DNA from: SHZI01 sp963698405
Lineage (GTDB): Bacteria > Pseudomonadota > Gammaproteobacteria > Steroidobacterales > GCA-2729495
Direction of reading: 5' to 3'
DNA length: 64,000 nt
NCBI GenBank assembly: GCA_963698405.1
Contig: CAVOQT010000004.1
Location: 1-64,000, forward strand
Shown in pieces: positions 53,974 through 62,523 of this stretch. The notes below the pieces were generated by a model. The model did not search any database and was not told the origin of the DNA. It worked only from the letters and a program-made list of their open reading frames with translations. The translations under genes were made by a program, and so were the position numbers. Within the stretch, counting starts at the first letter, position 1. Each line of letters starts with the position of its first letter.

Positions 53974-54312
53974 CTATCGGCATTCCTGAAGCTGCTGACC
54001 TCGTGCCAGACTCAGATGGCTCTTGGTTGCGAGGTCGGTACGCACTGTCGGCCCGCCTGCGCGGATGGACTCGCGCCAGTCAGTCGGCCGGCGTTTACCG
54101 TCCCTGATTTCGACGGCGATCAGATAGGCCTCCACCACCTGGTTTTCAGCCTCGGCTGTGCGGCCGACAAGCAACAGGCTTTCGCTCTCATCCTTGCTGG
54201 TTGCCAGGATTCCGAGCTGCAGATCTTCCACCCATTGCTTGCCGGTGGCGAGGAAGACCACGCGCCCGTCAGACAGGCGACTGGCGACGAGCATTTGTCC
54301 CATGGGTTGCAT
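53974..54312 (-). CDS. DUF2849 protein of sulfite reductase operon
   Basis: Small protein of 112 residues matching DUF2849 (VASRLSDGRVVFLATGKQWVEDL at its start, EAYLIAVEIRDGKRRPTDWRESIRAGGPTVR cut around the RESIRAGGPT core). The family is found directly before cysI-type genes in proteobacteria; its biochemical role is unknown. It ends on the base before cysI begins. Three ATGs lie close together; 54312 is the longest, but 54303 is also possible. Confidence 0.85.
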   Translation of the reverse strand: MQPMGQMLVASRLSDGRVVFLATGKQWVEDLQLGILATSKDESESLLLVGRTAEAENQVVEAYLIAVEIRDGKRRPTDWRESIRAGGPTVRTDLATKSHLSLARGQQLQECR

Positions 54313-54433
54313 GCAGGAGAACCGCTGGCTGAATTCAGGCTGATCAGCTTAGCCACGGGTGTGGTGAGGGGTTAGACAAATTACTTAGATGTATATGCCC
54401 GGGGAATCCCGGCCGTGCGCCGCAGCAAATCCG

Positions 54434-54595
54434 CTAGGGTGGTGGCTCGCGGCGGTTGCGCCGGCGTCGGAGGAGTTCTGCAAGTATCGGCAGGAAGGGT
54501 AGCAGCGCGCCAAAGAGTACGACGGTCCAGTGTATATAGAGGCCGGTCAGCACCAGGAACAGACCGAGTGCGATCAGCCAGAACCAGCCCGTCAA
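54434..54595 (-). CDS. Small hydrophobic membrane protein
   Basis: A 53-residue reading frame starting with TTG 54595 and opening TGWFWLIALGLFLVLTGLYI. It has one or two transmembrane helices (4-40) and a strongly basic end (RRRRNRRE) before a Pro tail, a positive-inside layout typical of real small membrane proteins. GGGA lies eight bases before the TTG; no ATG is in frame. Candidate only. The remaining parts of the 54313-54823 gap hold a palindrome at 54628 and nothing else I can identify. Confidence 0.5.
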   Translation of the reverse strand: MTGWFWLIALGLFLVLTGLYIHWTVVLFGALLPFLPILAELLRRRRNRREPPP

Positions 54596-54627
54596 GCTAG
54601 TGATCCCGTCCGGTAGAGCGAAGAAAT

Positions 54628-54662
54628 CCGGTCCCGGTCATGTGGGGCAAGACCGGGACCGG
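54628..54662. repeat. Perfect 12-bp inverted repeat
   Basis: CCGGTCCCGGTC (54628-54639) and GACCGGGACCGG (54651-54662) are exact complements around an 11-base loop. The arms also contain an internal repeat of GGTC. There is no T run on either strand. It lies upstream of the small membrane protein frame and could be an operator, RNA structure or REP-like element. Confidence 0.7.
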
Positions 54663-54823
54663 GCCGAGGGTAATTGGAAGCCTGGAGGCACTGTCCGCTC
54701 CCTTGGCTATTTCTGTATACATCATTATGTCTGGTAATCATTCACCCAAACGGATGATTTTCGTGCGATTTTGCCCGCCATCAGCCGTGATTGTAGCTTG
54801 AAGGCGTCAGTTACAATCCGACC

Positions 54824-55144
54824 ATGCCGTCTGATACCTCCAAAGAACTGCATTGCTGGCGTTGCGGAGCGTCCCTGGCAGCGCTGGCTCTGCCGCTGGG
54901 CAGAACTGAGGAATGCGCGGCCTGCCGCAGCCCGCTACACGTCTGTCGGCTCTGTCGTTTTTATGACCGGTCGCGGCCGAAGCAATGTCGTGAAGATGAT
55001 GCCGAGGAGGTGCGCGAGAAAGAGCGGCCGAACTTCTGTGATTATTTCAAGCCGTACGCAGGTGCCTATGATGTGCAGCGGGCATCGGTTGAGCGGGCTG
55101 CGGTGGATGCGGCTGCTGCATTGTTCGGGCCGAAGAAGACCTAA
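54824..55144 (+). CDS. Zinc-ribbon protein of unknown function
   Basis: A 106-residue protein with eight clustered cysteines: CWRC and CAAC form a likely zinc ribbon (residues 11-34), then CRLC, C in KQCRED and C in NFCDYF form a second possible metal site. The middle is highly charged. The pattern resembles a small uncharacterised zinc-ribbon family found beside YihY genes. Cytoplasmic, no signal peptide. It ends 22 bases before the yihY-like gene and is probably co-transcribed with it. Confidence 0.75.
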   Translation: MPSDTSKELHCWRCGASLAALALPLGRTEECAACRSPLHVCRLCRFYDRSRPKQCREDDAEEVREKERPNFCDYFKPYAGAYDVQRASVERAAVDAAAALFGPKKT

Positions 55145-55165
55145 GGGCCCGGGCAGAATCCGGTT

Positions 55166-56500
55166 GTGAAAACACTGACCGAGGCCATCGATCATGCGCT
55201 GTGGCGCCGCGACCTGTCAGGCAGATCACTCCCGGAACGCCTGACCTGGAACATTGCCCGGCACATCTATGCCGTGTCGCGTGACCTGCTGAGTGGGCAG
55301 CTGACACTGCGGGCGATGAGTCTGGTCTATACCACGCTCCTTTCGAGCGTACCGTTGCTGGCGCTCAGTTTCTCGGTGATCAAGATATTTGGCGTACACA
55401 ATCGCCTGCAGCCACAGCTCTATCGCCTGATGGAGCCACTGGGCTCCAGAGGCGTGGAAATCACCGACTGGGTGGTCAGGGCCATCGATAACCTCGAAGG
55501 CGGGGTGCTTGGAAGCGTGGCGCTGGTTTTCCTGGTCTATACAGCTATCGCGATGGTGCAGAAGGTGGAGGAGACCTTCAACTACGTCTGGCATGTCACG
55601 CGTCCGCGCAATCTGGCACGGCGGGTCAGTGAATACATCAGCGTATTACTGATAGGTCCCGTCATCATGACCTTTGCACTGGGGCTTATTGCTGCGATCC
55701 GTGCAAATTCCGTAGTCCATGCGCTCCAGTCGATTGAACCGTTCGGCTCTGCAATCGTGGTGCTGGGGCAGTTGTTCCCCTATATGCTGGTCATCGCAGT
55801 CTTCACTTTTCTCTACAAGTTTCTGCCTAATTCAGTGGTGCTGTTCCGGGCTGCACTGACCGGTGGCATTGCTGCCGGCATCATGTGGGCCTTTGTTGGT
55901 TCCATGTTCGCTGCTGTAGTCGCCATGTCGACCAGTCGGGAGGCGATCTACAGTACTTTTGCGGTAGCAGTCTCGGCGCTGATCTGGCTCTATGTCAGCT
56001 GGCTGATCCTGCTGATCGGCGCGCAGATCGCCTTTTATGTACAGAATCCGGCCTTCCTGCGTGTTGGACATCAGGAACCACGGTTGGCCAACGCGCTGCG
56101 CGAACGCATTGCGCTTAATACGATGTACCTGATCGGCATGGCGTTCAGAGCGGGTGATGCACGCTGCACGATAGAGCGGATGTCCGCTGCCACGGGCATT
56201 CCCGGGCTGACGCTGGCACCGGTGTTGTCGGTACTGGAAGCGGCTGGTCTGGTCAGTACCAATGACGAAGAAGGACTGATGCCGGGGCGGGAAATGTCGC
56301 GGATCACGCTGGCAGATATTCTCGCTGCCGTACGTGCCGGTGGTGATACGGGTGCGGTTCAGGCGCCGATATGGTCGCCGCCGGTTGAAGAATTGGCAGG
56401 CCGTCTGCAGGCTGCCATCGAGAGCCTGACTGCCGGCACTTCATTGAGTGACTTTCTGGATCAGGCGGCTGCCGGACAGAATCCACCGGAACACCTGTAA
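55166..56500 (+). CDS. YihY/BrkB-family membrane protein
   Basis: Protein of 444 residues starting with GTG 55166. Six transmembrane helices between about 45 and 290 carry the family patterns LTLRAMSLVYTTLLSSVPLLAL cut at SLVYTTLLS and YVSWLILLIGAQIAFYVQNP cut at LLIGAQIAF. A C-terminal cytoplasmic region (about 310-444) includes a winged-helix-like segment. Family members were once labelled RNase BN in error; their function is uncertain. Confidence 0.9.
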   Translation: MKTLTEAIDHALWRRDLSGRSLPERLTWNIARHIYAVSRDLLSGQLTLRAMSLVYTTLLSSVPLLALSFSVIKIFGVHNRLQPQLYRLMEPLGSRGVEITDWVVRAIDNLEGGVLGSVALVFLVYTAIAMVQKVEETFNYVWHVTRPRNLARRVSEYISVLLIGPVIMTFALGLIAAIRANSVVHALQSIEPFGSAIVVLGQLFPYMLVIAVFTFLYKFLPNSVVLFRAALTGGIAAGIMWAFVGSMFAAVVAMSTSREAIYSTFAVAVSALIWLYVSWLILLIGAQIAFYVQNPAFLRVGHQEPRLANALRERIALNTMYLIGMAFRAGDARCTIERMSAATGIPGLTLAPVLSVLEAAGLVSTNDEEGLMPGREMSRITLADILAAVRAGGDTGAVQAPIWSPPVEELAGRLQAAIESLTAGTSLSDFLDQAAAGQNPPEHL

Positions 56501-56519
56501 GCCAGCTGTCTGCTCTTGC

Positions 56520-57572
56520 TCAGCGCATGTGCAGCTCAAGCACATCCTTGTCGGCGAGCTGATGTTCAGGTCCGACTTGCTGGCCGGCAAATACTTCGGT
56601 GCCCCAGATCTTGGCGTAGCGAAGGCCTGCGGCGATGTCCTTGTGCACGAGGCCGGCGACGTCGAGTACCGTTTGTCCGCGCCGCAGCGTGAAGGGTCGA
56701 TCCATCTCGGCCGGCTTGCCCGGCATTTTTGTATAGACGCGAACGACCTGCAGTGCCTTGAATAGCAGCGGGCCCAGCGCATCGCAGTTGGTGCCGGTAG
56801 TTGCCGAGATATGGATGGTCGGGAAGTCCAGTTCGAGCAGTTCCATGAGTACCTGTACCTCTCCCTCGGGATCCTCCACGAGGTCGGCCTTGTTGGCGAC
56901 CAGCAGCGCGGGCAGTTCGATGCGGAAGGGGTCTTCGATGATTTCCTCACCTGCCTCATCAAAGGCCGGTTCAGGTATCGGCTTTGGTCCGCGCAGGCCT
57001 GGCCAGTAGCCATGCAGGAATATTTTCTTGTCTGCCAGTTGCCGGATGATGGCCTGCAGGTGCTCGGTGCAGCCGGGATCGCTGAGGTCGATCACCAGTA
57101 ATGCGCCATCGGCTGGCTGCAGGGAGTTCCCCATCCAGCCTTCGATGTAGTCGCTGGAGATGGGTGGCAGGTCGACAAGTTGGAACCACACATCCTCGAA
57201 GCCCAGCATGCCAGGCATCGGCAGTTTGGTCGTGAAGGGGTAAGGGCCGATGTCTGCACGTGATCCGGTGAGCTTGACGTGCAGTTCTGACTTGCCGGCA
57301 TTCGGCGCACCCAGCAGTGCGAGCTGTGCCGCACCCTCCGGCCGGATGGTATGTACCGGGCCCTTTTTCTTGCCGCCCTGTTTGGCGGAGCCAAGTTCTT
57401 CGGTGATCTCCTTGATCCAGCGCTTGATGTCGCCCTGGAGATGATCGGTGCCCTTGTGCTTGGGGATGGTTCGCAGCATCTCCTTGAGATGCTCGAGTCG
57501 TTCTGCGGGCTCGCGGGCGGCGCGATAGGCTTCTTCAGCCTTGCGATAGACGGGGGTCAGGTTGGCGGGCAT
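56520..57572 (-). CDS. DRG/Obg-like GTPase with TGS domain
   Basis: GTPase of 350 residues. G1 is GAPNAGKS (88-95), G4 is NKAD (227-230) and SATTGTNC follows as G5. The G3 position reads DLPP (134-137), replacing the usual DxxG, so the gamma-phosphate-sensing glycine is a proline. A C-terminal TGS domain (about 275-350, with FTLRRGQTVLDVAGLVHKD cut at VLDVA) is as in eukaryotic/archaeal DRG proteins. The N-terminal 75 residues are helical and charged. It probably acts on ribosomes or RNA; the role in bacteria is unstudied as far as I know. Confidence 0.85.
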   Translation of the reverse strand: MPANLTPVYRKAEEAYRAAREPAERLEHLKEMLRTIPKHKGTDHLQGDIKRWIKEITEELGSAKQGGKKKGPVHTIRPEGAAQLALLGAPNAGKSELHVKLTGSRADIGPYPFTTKLPMPGMLGFEDVWFQLVDLPPISSDYIEGWMGNSLQPADGALLVIDLSDPGCTEHLQAIIRQLADKKIFLHGYWPGLRGPKPIPEPAFDEAGEEIIEDPFRIELPALLVANKADLVEDPEGEVQVLMELLELDFPTIHISATTGTNCDALGPLLFKALQVVRVYTKMPGKPAEMDRPFTLRRGQTVLDVAGLVHKDIAAGLRYAKIWGTEVFAGQQVGPEHQLADKDVLELHMR

Positions 57573-57665
57573 GGAATCTGTGCTGGCTGTGTCACGAGGC
57601 TGCGCAGTTTAACGCGTTGACGGCCGCAGAACTGCGCTCCGTCACAACAGTTGTCTGGCGCCTGA

Positions 57666-58406
57666 TCAGAGACCCGCTACTTTCTCCGGTGCAAGGCTCA
57701 GCGTCACCCAGCCGTCATCACGCCAGTCGGATACCAGAATATCAACACCCATCACGGCCGCCTGCTGTTCAAAGCGCGGTTTGGTCCAGATTTCGTGCAA
57801 CTCTTTTTCGGTCATGTCATGCATGCCGAGTTGTCTCGTAGCGCTCAGTACGGTGCCATAGGGGGATTTGAAGCTGACCTTGCCTGGTTCACGTTTGACC
57901 TCGATTGCCAGCTGGTAGAAGCAGGCTGTGCGGTCGGTCATGGCGACGAGGGCCAGTTCTTTCAGGCCGGTCTGCTGCACGAATTTCCCGGTACGTACCA
58001 GCATGGGCATCTGGCTACGTACATCTTCTTCGATCATTTCCTGCAGCAGGTCATGATCCTTGGCGAACTGGACGTAATTCAGTGTCAGTTTGACCAGCGC
58101 ATCGTTCATCTCGTGCTGATAGGGCTTGCGTACGTTCAGCGTGCGGATCACGGTTGCCACACCCTGGCCAAGTTCTGCTTCGCGGCCGGTGAAATCGTGC
58201 TCCGGTGTTTCACCGGGGCTCATCTCCCGGATCGCTTTCGCGACAGCGGCCCCAAGCTGCTGTTCCCTGCCTTCGAAGCCGCTCCATTCGCCGAATTCTG
58301 CAGCACTTGTGGGCAGCGCACGGCGGTCACGCTCGGCTGCGTGAGCGCCGGTCATGAGCAACAGGGTGGTGGCAAGAACGGCGATATGGCGCAGCGGGCT
58401 GGACAT
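57666..58406 (-). CDS. Hypothetical periplasmic protein
   Basis: Exported protein of 246 residues with signal peptide 1-23 (GAHA|AERD). I do not recognise the family. The mature part is mixed helical, with acidic stretches (LQEMIEEDVRSQMPMLV) and no cysteine pair or metal motif. ATG 58406 follows an AGGAGAGGAG site, and the longer ATG 58439 would spoil the signal peptide. It lies 36 bases after lon on the same strand, so it may be read with lon. Confidence 0.7.
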   Translation of the reverse strand: MSSPLRHIAVLATTLLLMTGAHAAERDRRALPTSAAEFGEWSGFEGREQQLGAAVAKAIREMSPGETPEHDFTGREAELGQGVATVIRTLNVRKPYQHEMNDALVKLTLNYVQFAKDHDLLQEMIEEDVRSQMPMLVRTGKFVQQTGLKELALVAMTDRTACFYQLAIEVKREPGKVSFKSPYGTVLSATRQLGMHDMTEKELHEIWTKPRFEQQAAVMGVDILVSDWRDDGWVTLSLAPEKVAGL

Positions 58407-58441
58407 GGCGGGCTCCTCTCCTGGGTATTCTTCCGGCAAGC

Positions 58442-60796
58442 CTACAGCAGCGCCGCTGCCAATGCGTCGTCTACCGTTTCAAGCCAGATGAAGTTCAGCT
58501 GCTGGCGTGCGTTCTCCGGAATATCTTCCAGGTCCTTCCGGTTGCGCGCTGGCAGCAGAACGGTGTGAATGCCGGCGCGCAGCGCAGCGAGGGTTTTTTC
58601 CTTGACGCCACCGACCGGTAATACAAGGCCGCGCAAGCTGATCTCACCGGTCATCGCCACATCGCTGCGCACCTTGCGGCCGGTAAGCAGTGAAGCGATC
58701 GCCATGAACAGCGCCACGCCGGCGCTCGGACCGTCCTTCGGGATTGCACCGGCGGGCAGATGCACATGCAGGTCGCGCTTTTCAAAGTCAAAGGAACCGA
58801 GGCCCAGCGCCTCGGCGCGGGTCTTCACCAGACTGAAGGCGGCCTGTGCGCTTTCCTTCATGACCTCACCGAGCTGTCCGGTGAGAATCAGCTGGCCCTT
58901 GCCCGGCATGCTGGTTGCTTCAATGAACAGGATGTCGCCACCGACCGGTGTCCAGGCGAGCCCGGTTGCGACGCCGGAGGTGCTGGTGCGCAGCGCTACT
59001 TCGGATTCGTACTTGCGTGCGCCGAGGATCTCGCGCACCGCAGCGGCGTCCACACTGACTTCAGTTGTGGTGCCCTCGGAGATGCGCACTGCGATATTGC
59101 GCAGTACGGCTCCAATCTGTCGTTCGAGATTCCGCACGCCGGCTTCGCGCGTGTAGTTGGCAATGATCTCGGTCAGTGCATCTTCGCTGAGCGAGACCTG
59201 TCCGGTATTGAGTCCGTTGGCCCGCAATTGCCGGTCGACCAGATAGCGGCGGCCGATCTCCAGCTTCTCTTCCTGGGTATAGCCGGGCAGTTCGATAATC
59301 TCCATGCGGTCACGCAATGGACCGGGGATGGTGTCGAGTACGTTGGCCGTAGCGACGAAGAATACCTTTGAAAGATCGAAGGGTACGGCCAGATAGTTGT
59401 CCCGGAAGCTGCTGTTCTGCTCCGGGTCGAGTACTTCGAGCAGAGCCGATGAGGGGTCGCCCTGAAAGCCGGCGCCGAGCTTGTCCATCTCGTCCAGCAT
59501 GAACACCGGATTGCGTGTGCCGGCCTTGCGGATCTGCTGGATAACATTGCCGGGCAGTGCGCCGATATAGGTGCGGCGGTGACCGCGGATCTCGGCCTCG
59601 TCGTGTACGCCGCCCAGCGAAGCGCGTACGAACTTCAGTCCGAGCGCTTTCGCGATGCTCTGGCCTAGCGAGGTTTTTCCCACACCGGGTGGACCCACAA
59701 AGCACAGTATCGGTGAGCGTCCTTCGGGGTTCAGCTTGCGAACGGCGAGATATTCGAGGATGCGTTGCTTGACCTTCGTCAACCCGAAATGATCCTCGTT
59801 CAGCACCTGTCGTGCCCGCGCGATGTCGATCGCTTCTTCGTCGAGCTTTGACCAGGGGAGCGCGACCAGCCAGTCGAGATAGGTCCGCACCATGGAGTTT
59901 TCACCGGAGGCCTCTGGCATGCGCTCCAGGCGCTTGAGTTCCTTGCGTGCCTGACTCTCTGTCTCTTCCGGCATGGCTGCATTGTCGATAGCTTCGCGCA
60001 AGGTGTCGAATTCGCCGGCTTCTTCGCTGTCGCCAAGCTCCTTTTGAATGGTGCGCATCTGCTCGCGCAGATAGAACTCCCGCTGGTGACCTTCGAGCTT
60101 GTCCTTGGTTTGCTCATCAACCTGACGTGACAGTCTGAGTACTTCGACCTGGTGACTCAGCAGGTCGAGTACGCGATCGATACGTGTCTGGATATCGAAT
60201 ACCTCGAGTATCTCCTGCTTCTGCTGTGGTTTGATGTCGAGAAAGCCCGCTATCAGGTCAGCGAGTTGGCCCGGGTTGGAAATGCCCTGCACGATCGCGC
60301 CGAGTTCCGGCATGGCTTGCGGCAACAGGGCGATGGCCTCCAGGGCGCGTTCGCGCAGGATCAGCAGCCGCGCTTCGAGTGCGGTTGTCTCAGTGCTCTG
60401 TGCTGGTACCTGATCGAAACGGGCGGCGAGAAAGGGTAGTCCCGGCAGATAGTCGAGGGTACGGAAGCGCTCTTCGCCCTGGCAGACGACATGCTGCGTG
60501 CCGTCGCGTGCAGTGAAGTAGCGGATCACACGGGCAATGGTGCCCGTGGTGTGCAGATCATTCGGCCCCGGTTCGTCGACCGAGGGGTCGCGCTGCATGA
60601 CCAGGCCGATGGGCCGGCCGCTGCCGGCCGCTTCCTCAGCAGCAGCGAGGGAGACGCGACGACCGATCGTCAGTGGAATGACGGCGCCGGGGAATACAAC
60701 GGTGTTGCGTACCGGCAGGATGATCAGTACGTCGTCGGGCACGCTGCCCTGCGGCCCTGCAGTTGTATCTTCCTGCCTGTTTTCATTTTCACTCAT
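58442..60796 (-). CDS. lon: ATP-dependent Lon protease
   Basis: LonA-type protease of 784 residues, the same length as E. coli Lon. It has an N-terminal substrate domain (LPVRNTVVFPGAVIPL), AAA+ module with Walker A GPPGVGKT and Walker B FMLDEMDK, and C-terminal serine-lysine protease domain with Ser in PKDGPSAG and Lys in GGVKEKTLAA. It degrades misfolded and regulatory proteins in the cytoplasm. A heat-shock-type promoter lies upstream. The clpP-clpX genes, usual neighbours of lon, are not here, so this may be a second copy. Confidence 0.97.
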   Translation of the reverse strand: MSENENRQEDTTAGPQGSVPDDVLIILPVRNTVVFPGAVIPLTIGRRVSLAAAEEAAGSGRPIGLVMQRDPSVDEPGPNDLHTTGTIARVIRYFTARDGTQHVVCQGEERFRTLDYLPGLPFLAARFDQVPAQSTETTALEARLLILRERALEAIALLPQAMPELGAIVQGISNPGQLADLIAGFLDIKPQQKQEILEVFDIQTRIDRVLDLLSHQVEVLRLSRQVDEQTKDKLEGHQREFYLREQMRTIQKELGDSEEAGEFDTLREAIDNAAMPEETESQARKELKRLERMPEASGENSMVRTYLDWLVALPWSKLDEEAIDIARARQVLNEDHFGLTKVKQRILEYLAVRKLNPEGRSPILCFVGPPGVGKTSLGQSIAKALGLKFVRASLGGVHDEAEIRGHRRTYIGALPGNVIQQIRKAGTRNPVFMLDEMDKLGAGFQGDPSSALLEVLDPEQNSSFRDNYLAVPFDLSKVFFVATANVLDTIPGPLRDRMEIIELPGYTQEEKLEIGRRYLVDRQLRANGLNTGQVSLSEDALTEIIANYTREAGVRNLERQIGAVLRNIAVRISEGTTTEVSVDAAAVREILGARKYESEVALRTSTSGVATGLAWTPVGGDILFIEATSMPGKGQLILTGQLGEVMKESAQAAFSLVKTRAEALGLGSFDFEKRDLHVHLPAGAIPKDGPSAGVALFMAIASLLTGRKVRSDVAMTGEISLRGLVLPVGGVKEKTLAALRAGIHTVLLPARNRKDLEDIPENARQQLNFIWLETVDDALAAALL

Positions 60797-60841
60797 GCGA
60801 ATGCCTGCTCCCGTTCTTCAATGCGCGATTCCCTTGCAATG

Positions 60842-60869
60842 AGATGGGGCTCCAGTTCAGGAATTCAAT
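60842..60869 (-). promoter_or_regulatory. Sigma-32-type heat-shock promoter of lon
   Basis: Leftward, ATTGAAT (60869-60863) is followed after 13 bases by CCCCATCT (60849-60842). This matches the sigma-32 consensus CTTGAAA-N13-CCCCATNT, particularly its -10 half, and resembles the E. coli lon heat-shock promoter. It predicts a leader of about 40 bases. Confidence 0.7.
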
Positions 60870-60976
60870 ACGCAACCGTTCTTTACTGAAGCGCCCTGTA
60901 ATGAAATTCGTTGCCGGGTGACAAGTGGATTGCATGCAACGCAGCGCTGGCTGGCTGCATTGGGCACGGGGGTTAT

Positions 60977-61429
60977 TCAGGCAGCGGTGATGCGGCGACT
61001 GATGCCGCTGGCGCTGGCGCGCTCCATCTCGATCTCCTGGATCCGTCCCTGCAAGGTCTGGATCTGGGCGGTTGCGGCAGCGAGTTCGGTGCGCAATGAA
61101 TTCTTCTGACGTATCTCGGCCTTGAGCGTGTTTTTCGCCTGGGCATACTGACGGAGGTAGCTGGCCACCTGTGTTTCGAGTGTCGCGACGTGGGTCAGAG
61201 CGCGCTCAGTTTCCGCACGCTGTTCGAGCAGCTTCTCTTTGGCCGCCTCGTGTTCCCGGGTATAAGCTGCAACTGCGTCCCGCAGTTCGATCAGAGCGAC
61301 TTCGCGGCGACCTTCTTCAGCAGGATCTGCTACGACGTGGTTCCCGTGGCTAAGCCATGCCACCAGCGCACCGCCACACAAGGCCGCGATGCTTGCGACT
61401 GCCAGTACGACTGTCAGTTCGTTTGACAT
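60977..61429 (-). CDS. Membrane-anchored coiled-coil protein
   Basis: A 150-residue protein with one N-terminal transmembrane helix (about 5-26, ALCGGALVAWLSHG) and a long coiled coil from 40 to 140 (heptads through REHEAAKEKLLEQRAE and QIQTLQGRIQEIEME). No known domain. It is divergent from the ABC transporter genes, and its start codon overlaps one copy of a 10-base direct repeat. It may be a structural or scaffold protein at the inner membrane. Confidence 0.68.
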   Translation of the reverse strand: MSNELTVVLAVASIAALCGGALVAWLSHGNHVVADPAEEGRREVALIELRDAVAAYTREHEAAKEKLLEQRAETERALTHVATLETQVASYLRQYAQAKNTLKAEIRQKNSLRTELAAATAQIQTLQGRIQEIEMERASASGISRRITAA

Positions 61430-61459
61430 AATGATGGTTATGAGATGCCTGACATAATG
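61424..61459. repeat. Direct repeat TGACATAATG x2
   Basis: TGACATAATG occurs at 61424-61433 and again at 61450-61459, 26 bases apart. One copy covers the start codon of the leftward coiled-coil gene, and both lie about 110-140 bases upstream of the rightward ABC transporter. It may be a shared operator. Confidence 0.4.
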
Positions 61460-61565
61460 TAAGTGTGTGTCGGGACGCTGTCTGTGGGCCGGCTCTCACT
61501 TTGCAGTTCAGCACAGGCACCATAGGTTTTGCCTTAACCCTCGAATACTGTCCGGAAGTTGCCAA

Positions 61566-62498
61566 ATGTCTCTTGCTCCAAGCTCTCCCGACGCGATCGT
61601 GGTCGCACGTGGCCTGACCAAGAAATATGGCGAGCGGACTGTGGTCTGCGGTATCGATCTGACCATTCCCCGGGGCGGTTGTTTTGGTCTGCTCGGGCCG
61701 AATGGTGCCGGGAAGACCACGACGCTGCGCATGATCCTCGGTCAGTCGCCGATGAGCGGCGGCACGCTGTCCGTGCTCGGCCTGCCAATGCCGGAGGCCA
61801 TCCGCCAGATCCATGCCCGCACTGGTGTCGTGCCCCAGAGCGATAACCAGGATCCGGACTTCACGGTGGTCGAAAACCTGCGCATGTATGCGCGGTATTT
61901 CGGACTGCGTCCTGCCCAGGTGGCGGGCCGGATCGACGAATTGCTGGGTTTTCTGGAACTTGCTGATCGACGCGATGCGCGCATGCGCGAACTTTCCGGT
62001 GGCATGAAGCGGCGACTGTCGATTGCCCGTGCGCTGATCAACGACCCGGAGTTCATCATGCTCGACGAACCCACCACCGGGCTTGATCCGCAGGTTCGTC
62101 ACCTGATCTGGACCCGTCTGCGCCAGCTCAAGGCTTCAGGGAAGACGCTGCTGCTGACGACGCACTACATGGATGAGGCCGAGCGGCTCTGCGATCAACT
62201 GGTGGTTATCGACCGCGGTCGCATCGTCACGCAGGGGTCGCCGCGCGGCCTGATCAATGAACATGTAGAGCCACATGTCATCGAAGTGCAGGGCGAGGCC
62301 GACCGCGTGACGCCGGTGCTAGCCAGTATTCCGGGTTCGCGCCTGCTCAGCGTTGGCGAGACCCACTATTGCTATGCACGCGAGTTGGGTCCGGTGCTGG
62401 CGCGCCTCGAGTCCGCGCCACAGCTGCACTACACGCACCGGACCGCCAACCTCGAGGATGTCTTTCTCAAACTGACTGGCCACGACCTGCGGGAATAA
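61566..62498 (+). CDS. ABC transporter ATP-binding protein (NodI-like)
   Basis: ATPase subunit of 310 residues of the NodI/CcmA/DrrA exporter group. Walker A GPNGAGKT at 44-51, signature LSGGM, Walker B FIMLDEPTTGLDPQ and the switch His in TTHYMDEAE are all intact, and a C-terminal regulatory domain follows. ATG 61566 gives the family N-terminus; the frame extends upstream without a plausible start. The next gene is its permease. The exported compound is unknown; the rhizobial lipo-oligosaccharide role of NodIJ should not be assumed. Confidence 0.92.
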   Translation: MSLAPSSPDAIVVARGLTKKYGERTVVCGIDLTIPRGGCFGLLGPNGAGKTTTLRMILGQSPMSGGTLSVLGLPMPEAIRQIHARTGVVPQSDNQDPDFTVVENLRMYARYFGLRPAQVAGRIDELLGFLELADRRDARMRELSGGMKRRLSIARALINDPEFIMLDEPTTGLDPQVRHLIWTRLRQLKASGKTLLLTTHYMDEAERLCDQLVVIDRGRIVTQGSPRGLINEHVEPHVIEVQGEADRVTPVLASIPGSRLLSVGETHYCYARELGPVLARLESAPQLHYTHRTANLEDVFLKLTGHDLRE

Positions 62499-62523
62499 CC
62501 TGCGGCAAAGGGAGTACGCAACG

